Assembly: GCA_016189845.1 (NCBI GenBank)
Contig: JACPRT010000072.1
Coordinates: forward strand, 1-10,732
Length of the DNA stretch: 10,732 nucleotides
Direction: 5' to 3'
Origin: Chloroflexota bacterium
GTDB taxonomy: Bacteria > Chloroflexota > Dehalococcoidia > Lucifugimonadales > Lucifugimonadaceae
In this document: piece after piece, positions 7,330 through 10,732 of the stretch
Layout: the number at the start of each line of letters is the position of its first letter
How positions within the stretch are numbered: position 1 is the first letter of the stretch
The notes under the pieces: model-generated
Database searches by the model: none
Told to the model about the DNA's origin: nothing
What the model saw: only the letters and a program-made list of their open reading frames with translations
Position numbers and translations under genes: made by a program

Positions 7330-9692
7330 CGCCATGCGTCCCCGAGCCAGGGGTCCGGCCTGAGCTCCCTGTCGAACGCGCGGAGGGGATGCCGTTCAGG
7401 CTTGAGGGCCTTTTCGGTGTCCCATGGCTCGAAGGCGTTCTTGACGTTGGCCAGGCCGGTGCCTGCGAGCTCCGGGTAGTGACGGAGGAGCACCGTCTTC
7501 AGGCTCGCGTCGTCGATCCACTGCATGCCTTCCTTCGTGTACACGTCCTCGTTGTAGGAGTCGGTGTAGAAGCGGTCGGCCTGCAGCCGCCGCGAAGCGT
7601 TCAGGATGAAGATCTGGAAAAGCGTCTCGCCGAACCCGAAACCGGTCGGCCGGCGCCCTTCCGCCAGGGTGCCCACCATCAGGTCCAGCTTTTCGACGTC
7701 CTCGGGGCGATCGCCGTAGACGGCCTTTAGCTCCCTCACTTGCCCGGCGTCGTCGGTGAGGTCGTCGAAGGAGCGGATCGGGTTTAGGCCGAGCTGCCTG
7801 CGGAACTCGTTGTAGCGCGGCACACCACGTTCGCGTGCCCTGACGATGTCGACCGCCGCGAGGTCGAACAGCCGGTTCCCCGGGATGCTGAGCTCCTGCA
7901 TGAAGCGCGGGAAGTTGTTGAGGACCAGCTGTCCGGGATGCTGGTTGCCAAACGAGAAGAAGAGGTCGGACATGCTGACGCGTCCGGTCAGCTTCGCGGA
8001 GCCGGCCTGGCGTGTGGCAACGAATGGCACCGCCTCCGCCGGCCTATCCGGCCGGTCGACCCTCTTCACGTTGATGAACTCGGGGAGCAGCGAGTGCAGG
8101 CGGTAGACCTCGACGAACTCCTCGGTGAGCCCGTACGGCTGTCCGTGCTTGTTGATCGGGTTGCCGACGACCCCGCCAAGCTCGGGGTTCCTTATGTTGA
8201 TCGTGGCGACCGTCTTCTTTTTCTTGCCCCTGCGGAACTGGTTGGTCAGTATCCCGTACCAGTTGGCGTTGAGCCCGGCCTCCAGGCCCCGGTTTGGGAG
8301 GATCGCCGGCGTCCACTCCACGGAATGGATCTTCGCGGTGACGGCCGCGTTGATCAGCCGCGCCACGTTGAAGAGCCGGTCGTCGTCCCAGTCCGGGTGT
8401 GCGCCCTTCAGGCGGTCGCAGATGGCGTTGTGCTCGCGGGTGAACAGCGTATGGAGCATGGACAGGCCGACCCACCAGTTGCGGGTGAATCCGGTCAGCT
8501 CGATCCCCTTGTCGTCGAGCGGCAGCGTGCCGTCGGGCCGCACCTTGAGCTTGCCGTCGACGCCGGTGCGGAGCCGGTCGACCGTCTCCTGATTGCTGCC
8601 GTACACCTGCGAGGCATCCCACCAGTGCGTGACTTCGTTGATGAAGGTCGCCGGGGTCTCCTCGCGCCCTTCCATCCGGGTGGGGTCCGGCTGGGTCCGG
8701 CCAATCCTGATGTTCGTCTGCTGGAACTTCTTCCTGGCGGGGTCGTCGTCGGCCAGCGGGACCTCGATGCAATCGTCGATCAGGTCCTCGCCGTGGTGCA
8801 CCCAGTCGTGGTTCTCGAAGTTGATCCAGGACGCCGCCAGCATGTTCAGGAACGGTATTTCCTTCATGCCGTTCTCCCGGGAGAGGAGCTTTCGGCTTAT
8901 CTCTCTCGGGTTGGGGCTGAGGAGGGACTCGCCGGTCTCGGCGCGGATCACCGCATTCTCGACGTTCCGGTGGAACCGGGTGCCCGCCGCGCCTTCCTTC
9001 GGGTCCGACAGGTTGTTCCATGTCCCGTCCGCAGTGCGGAAGTGTGTGACTCCCTCCGGAGGGGTCGTGCCCTTCGGATGAAATCCCACCAGCGCGCCCC
9101 GCGGGTAGGCGTCCTTCAGATTGTCCCTGTCCAGCTTCTCCCGCATGTATGCGAGGGTCAGGAGGGCGATCGTGAACGGGCGCCGGTACCAGTCCGTCCA
9201 GACCTTCCCGCGGTATCCGCAGATCCTGCCCACCAGCTCGGTGACGACCGTCATGCCGATCGTGCCCACGTCGCCCAGTCTGTTGCCTAGGAACCGGCGG
9301 AGTCTGGTCACAAACCCTGGCCGGGACGGCGGCAGTGGCGCCGGGAGCGTGCCCGGCGGCAGCGTGGCCGGGGCGAGCAGCCTGTCTCGCTCGAAGAAAG
9401 TCAGCGCTGGGACGCGCACTTCGACGCCGGCCATTGCATTTGTCCGTGCGAGGTCGCGCATCTCGCGCCAGCCCTGGTTCGACGGATCGAAAGCCAGCGC
9501 CTTCTCGTACTGCTCTGCCGCCGCGTCGTACTTCTCGAGCTGGAAGTACGCCACTGCCAGGAGCGCGTGCGCTTCTCCAGTGGGTTTGCTCGCTACGATC
9601 TGCTGGAGGAGGTCGGCCGCCTCGGAGTACTTCTCGAGCGCGAGCAGCCGGCTCGCAGAAATCGTCCACTCCTGGTCCTGGACCTGGCTCAT
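7326..9692 (-). CDS. fatty-acid alpha-dioxygenase with N-terminal TPR domain
   Basis: 788 residues. Residues ~9-80 form about two tetratricopeptide repeats (LEKYSEAADLLQQIVASKP, LEKYDAAAEQYEKALAFDP). A Pro-rich linker (~105-125) leads to a full alpha-dioxygenase domain (~130-788) of the haem peroxidase/cyclooxygenase superfamily. By alignment with remembered plant alpha-DOX, these sites are kept: distal His295 (NHDW); Ca2+ ligands Asp296, Thr355, Trp357, Asp359 and Ser361 (THWWDAS); carboxylate-binding His456 and Thr461 (KIHSVEWT) and Arg702 (SRRLQADRF); radical Tyr530 and proximal haem His533 (VYRLHSLLP). It should insert O2 at C2 of free fatty acids to give 2-hydroperoxides, which decarboxylate to aldehydes one carbon shorter. 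No signal peptide is seen; association with the membrane face is likely, as in relatives. The ATG at 9692 has a GGGGGG site 5 nt upstream; a GTG at 9698 would overlap it. It is the first gene of the five-gene operon. Confidence 0.94.
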   Translation of the reverse strand: MSQVQDQEWTISASRLLALEKYSEAADLLQQIVASKPTGEAHALLAVAYFQLEKYDAAAEQYEKALAFDPSNQGWREMRDLARTNAMAGVEVRVPALTFFERDRLLAPATLPPGTLPAPLPPSRPGFVTRLRRFLGNRLGDVGTIGMTVVTELVGRICGYRGKVWTDWYRRPFTIALLTLAYMREKLDRDNLKDAYPRGALVGFHPKGTTPPEGVTHFRTADGTWNNLSDPKEGAAGTRFHRNVENAVIRAETGESLLSPNPREISRKLLSRENGMKEIPFLNMLAASWINFENHDWVHHGEDLIDDCIEVPLADDDPARKKFQQTNIRIGRTQPDPTRMEGREETPATFINEVTHWWDASQVYGSNQETVDRLRTGVDGKLKVRPDGTLPLDDKGIELTGFTRNWWVGLSMLHTLFTREHNAICDRLKGAHPDWDDDRLFNVARLINAAVTAKIHSVEWTPAILPNRGLEAGLNANWYGILTNQFRRGKKKKTVATINIRNPELGGVVGNPINKHGQPYGLTEEFVEVYRLHSLLPEFINVKRVDRPDRPAEAVPFVATRQAGSAKLTGRVSMSDLFFSFGNQHPGQLVLNNFPRFMQELSIPGNRLFDLAAVDIVRARERGVPRYNEFRRQLGLNPIRSFDDLTDDAGQVRELKAVYGDRPEDVEKLDLMVGTLAEGRRPTGFGFGETLFQIFILNASRRLQADRFYTDSYNEDVYTKEGMQWIDDASLKTVLLRHYPELAGTGLANVKNAFEPWDTEKALKPERHPLRAFDRELRPDPWLGDAWR

Positions 9693-9894
9693 CGTCACCC
9701 CCCGACTTGCCTGAAGACCTGGGACCGGACAGGACCCGCGCCCCTCGCTGGCGATTACCGGTCCGCCGTCCGGGGCGTCATCTTAACCCTCCGCGGGCGC
9801 CCTGGCGGTTGACTCAGGGGTTGTTCCGCGGGTTACCGGCGGACGGGCATCGAATGCCGCATGGCCGCCAAAGCTGCGCCGCCGTCGTTGGCCG
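9693..9894 (-). promoter_or_regulatory. intergenic region likely holding the operon promoter
   Basis: About 200 nt separate the thioredoxin-like gene from the dioxygenase, much more than any gap inside the operon, so a promoter for the five genes is expected here. I find no convincing -35/-10 pair; TAAGAT at about 9780-9785 (minus strand) resembles a -10 box but has no partner. TTACCGG occurs at 9755-9761 and 9833-9839, and GTCCGCCG (9761-9768) is inverted at 9837-9844. These might be operator-like or chance. Confidence 0.35.
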
Positions 9895-10476
9895 CTATTT
9901 CGCTTTGCTGGCCAGCAACTGCCTCATCTCCCTGACCGACGCCTGCTGCCATGCTGGATAGCGGACCATCGTGCGTTTTCGGTTTTCTGCGCGAAAGTCC
10001 TGCTCGCTGGCGTTAGGCAATTCCTTCTTCACCTGCTCGGTGATCTGCGCCCGCTCCTCATTGGCGAGCGCCGGCCGCTCTGTCCAGTGAGCGACGTATG
10101 TGACGTCCTTCGAGTAGAACACGATTACCGGTATCGACTGGAACTCACCGCGGTTCAGGAACTCGTTCATGATGTCGACGTTCTTGTCTCGCGGGAATAT
10201 GCGGATCTCGATGCCCGACGCCTCAGCAATCCTTACCGCCACCGGCATGCCTCGATAGACGTCCGGACACCAGTCTTCGCCGATCACCAGCATCTTTGAT
10301 ACACGGCCCGAGGCGGCGAGGCTCTTGAAGAAAGCCGCGTCGTCGGGACTTACCTGTGCCGACTTGTAGTTCGCCTCGAACTGGTCCAGGTTGACCTTGG
10401 CCTGCGCCAGGAAGTCCTTGTAGGACAGCCCCTGAGCAAACCGCGCCGGCGTCACAACCGTTGTCGTCCCTGTCAT
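9895..10476 (-). CDS. thioredoxin-like protein with a single active-site cysteine
   Basis: 193 residues with a thioredoxin fold, resembling the Thioredoxin_9 type. The active-site segment reads GEDWCPDVYRG with Cys70 as the only cysteine in the protein, so the CxxC pair is reduced to CPDV. The cis-Pro loop follows at QSIPVIVFY (Pro116). About 45 helical residues precede the fold and a basic helical tail of about 40 follows it. With one Cys it cannot be an ordinary disulfide reductase; monothiol, peroxidatic or scaffold roles are possible. The start is the ATG at 10476, preceded by GGAGG at 8 nt; a TTG at 10491 would overlap that site. It lies 83 nt after a glutaredoxin-like gene and 202 nt before the dioxygenase operon, on the same strand. 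It may be a separate redox unit. Confidence 0.8.
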   Translation of the reverse strand: MTGTTTVVTPARFAQGLSYKDFLAQAKVNLDQFEANYKSAQVSPDDAAFFKSLAASGRVSKMLVIGEDWCPDVYRGMPVAVRIAEASGIEIRIFPRDKNVDIMNEFLNRGEFQSIPVIVFYSKDVTYVAHWTERPALANEERAQITEQVKKELPNASEQDFRAENRKRTMVRYPAWQQASVREMRQLLASKAK

Positions 10477-10531
10477 ATGGTCAGCCTCCAATCAGCAACC
10501 CATCCCATCCCACGTAAAGACGCGAAGCTCC

Positions 10532-10548
10532 GGGCGGCCACGCCGCCC
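10532..10548 (-). terminator. GC hairpin after the partial glutaredoxin-like gene
   Basis: Perfect 7-bp stem GGGCGGC/GCCGCCC around a 3-nt loop, 11 nt beyond the stop codon of the gene entering from the right edge. No U-run follows directly, though TCTTTA lies about 15 nt on. It may end or attenuate transcription before the thioredoxin-like gene. Confidence 0.35.
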
Positions 10549-10559
10549 TAGCCAATGTG

Positions 10560-10732
10560 TCAACCAATCAGGTTCTTGTACCCGATCTCCACCCGCCCTT
10601 CCGGGTAGACGATTATAGGCACCATGTCGGCGTAGCCGAGCGCCTGATCGAGCCACTCCTGGTTCTCGCTGACCAGCCGCTCCTCGAACTTGATGCCGGC
10701 TCTCGTCCAGTCTGCCTTGAGGGTGTCGGACG
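10560..10732 (-). CDS. glutaredoxin-like protein, C-terminal part (cut by window edge)
   Basis: The last 56 codons of a gene that begins beyond the right edge. The open frame begins with SDTLKADW at the edge and ends with a TGA at 10562-10560. It carries the second half of a thioredoxin/glutaredoxin fold: a helix-strand stretch with GIKFEERLV, then the cis-Pro strand MVPIIVYPEGRVEIGY and a short tail. This arrangement fits small glutaredoxin family proteins, in which the redox cysteines lie in the missing N-terminal half. The activity is therefore not verifiable here. It sits directly before a single-Cys thioredoxin-like gene on the same strand, 83 nt apart, suggesting a two-gene thiol-redox pair, although a hairpin lies between them. 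Confidence 0.65.
   Translation of the reverse strand, partial: SDTLKADWTRAGIKFEERLVSENQEWLDQALGYADMVPIIVYPEGRVEIGYKNLIG

Noticed and set aside
5701..7479. 592-codon open frame on the + strand
   Set aside because: It lies antisense to the dihaem, reductase, membrane-protein and dioxygenase genes, which all have clear family motifs. The translation is low-complexity (Arg, Gly, Pro, His), as expected from high-GC antisense frames.
7938..9290. 450-codon open frame on the + strand
   Set aside because: Antisense to the alpha-dioxygenase catalytic domain; no recognisable fold and a biased Val/Arg/Leu/Gly composition.
8044..9669. 541-codon frame on the - strand in another frame of the dioxygenase
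   Set aside because: Out-of-frame shadow rich in Arg, Pro and Gly. The true frame carries all the alpha-dioxygenase motifs.
9755..9844. Two TTACCGG copies and an inverted GTCCGCCG in the gap before the dioxygenase
   Set aside because: Possibly an operator, but such 7-8-mers are common in GC-rich DNA; spacing and symmetry are not convincing enough for a separate call.

Overview
The window is high-GC bacterial DNA with dense genes, short gaps and several overlapping start and stop codons. Nothing in it is phage- or IS-like, and I see no tRNA, rRNA or CRISPR array. The single-Cys thioredoxin-like protein and the glutaredoxin-like neighbour give me a tentative impression of a Chloroflexota-like lineage. 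That is an unverified impression, not a call.

Layout. On the + strand lie an MFS_3/EntS-type exporter (64-1317) and an FAD-linked oxidase of the PCMH/aldonolactone-oxidase type (1562-2932). Everything else is on the - strand. The core is a tightly packed five-gene set, read from right to left: a TPR-alpha-dioxygenase fusion (9692-7326), a four-helix membrane protein (7329-6892, overlapping ATGA), an NAD(P)-dependent epimerase/reductase (6888-5878), a membrane-anchored dihaem c-type cytochrome of the CCP/MauG/RoxA superfamily (5885-4371, overlapping its neighbour) and a cytochrome P450 (4324-2993). The P450 converges on the FAD oxidase gene. Upstream on the same strand are a thioredoxin-like gene with a single cysteine (10476-9895) and the 3' end of a glutaredoxin-like gene (>10732-10560).

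How they may work together. The 9692-7326 product matches plant/cyanobacterial fatty-acid alpha-dioxygenases over the whole catalytic domain. The distal and proximal His, the radical Tyr, the Ca2+ ligands and the carboxylate-binding His/Thr/Arg are all in place. It should make 2-hydroperoxy fatty acids, which can lose CO2 to give aldehydes one carbon shorter. The P450 of the same operon lacks the acid-alcohol pair of O2-activating P450s. It has an AAYGG segment in helix I, resembling hydroperoxide-metabolising P450s (CYP74), and a Cys loop resembling CYP152 peroxygenases. The most economical hypothesis is a bacterial oxylipin pathway. The dioxygenase makes a lipid hydroperoxide, the P450 transforms it without needing redox partners, and the reductase, dihaem protein and perhaps the FAD oxidase process the products. 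The member families are known; this combination and the TPR fusion are the part that looks new.
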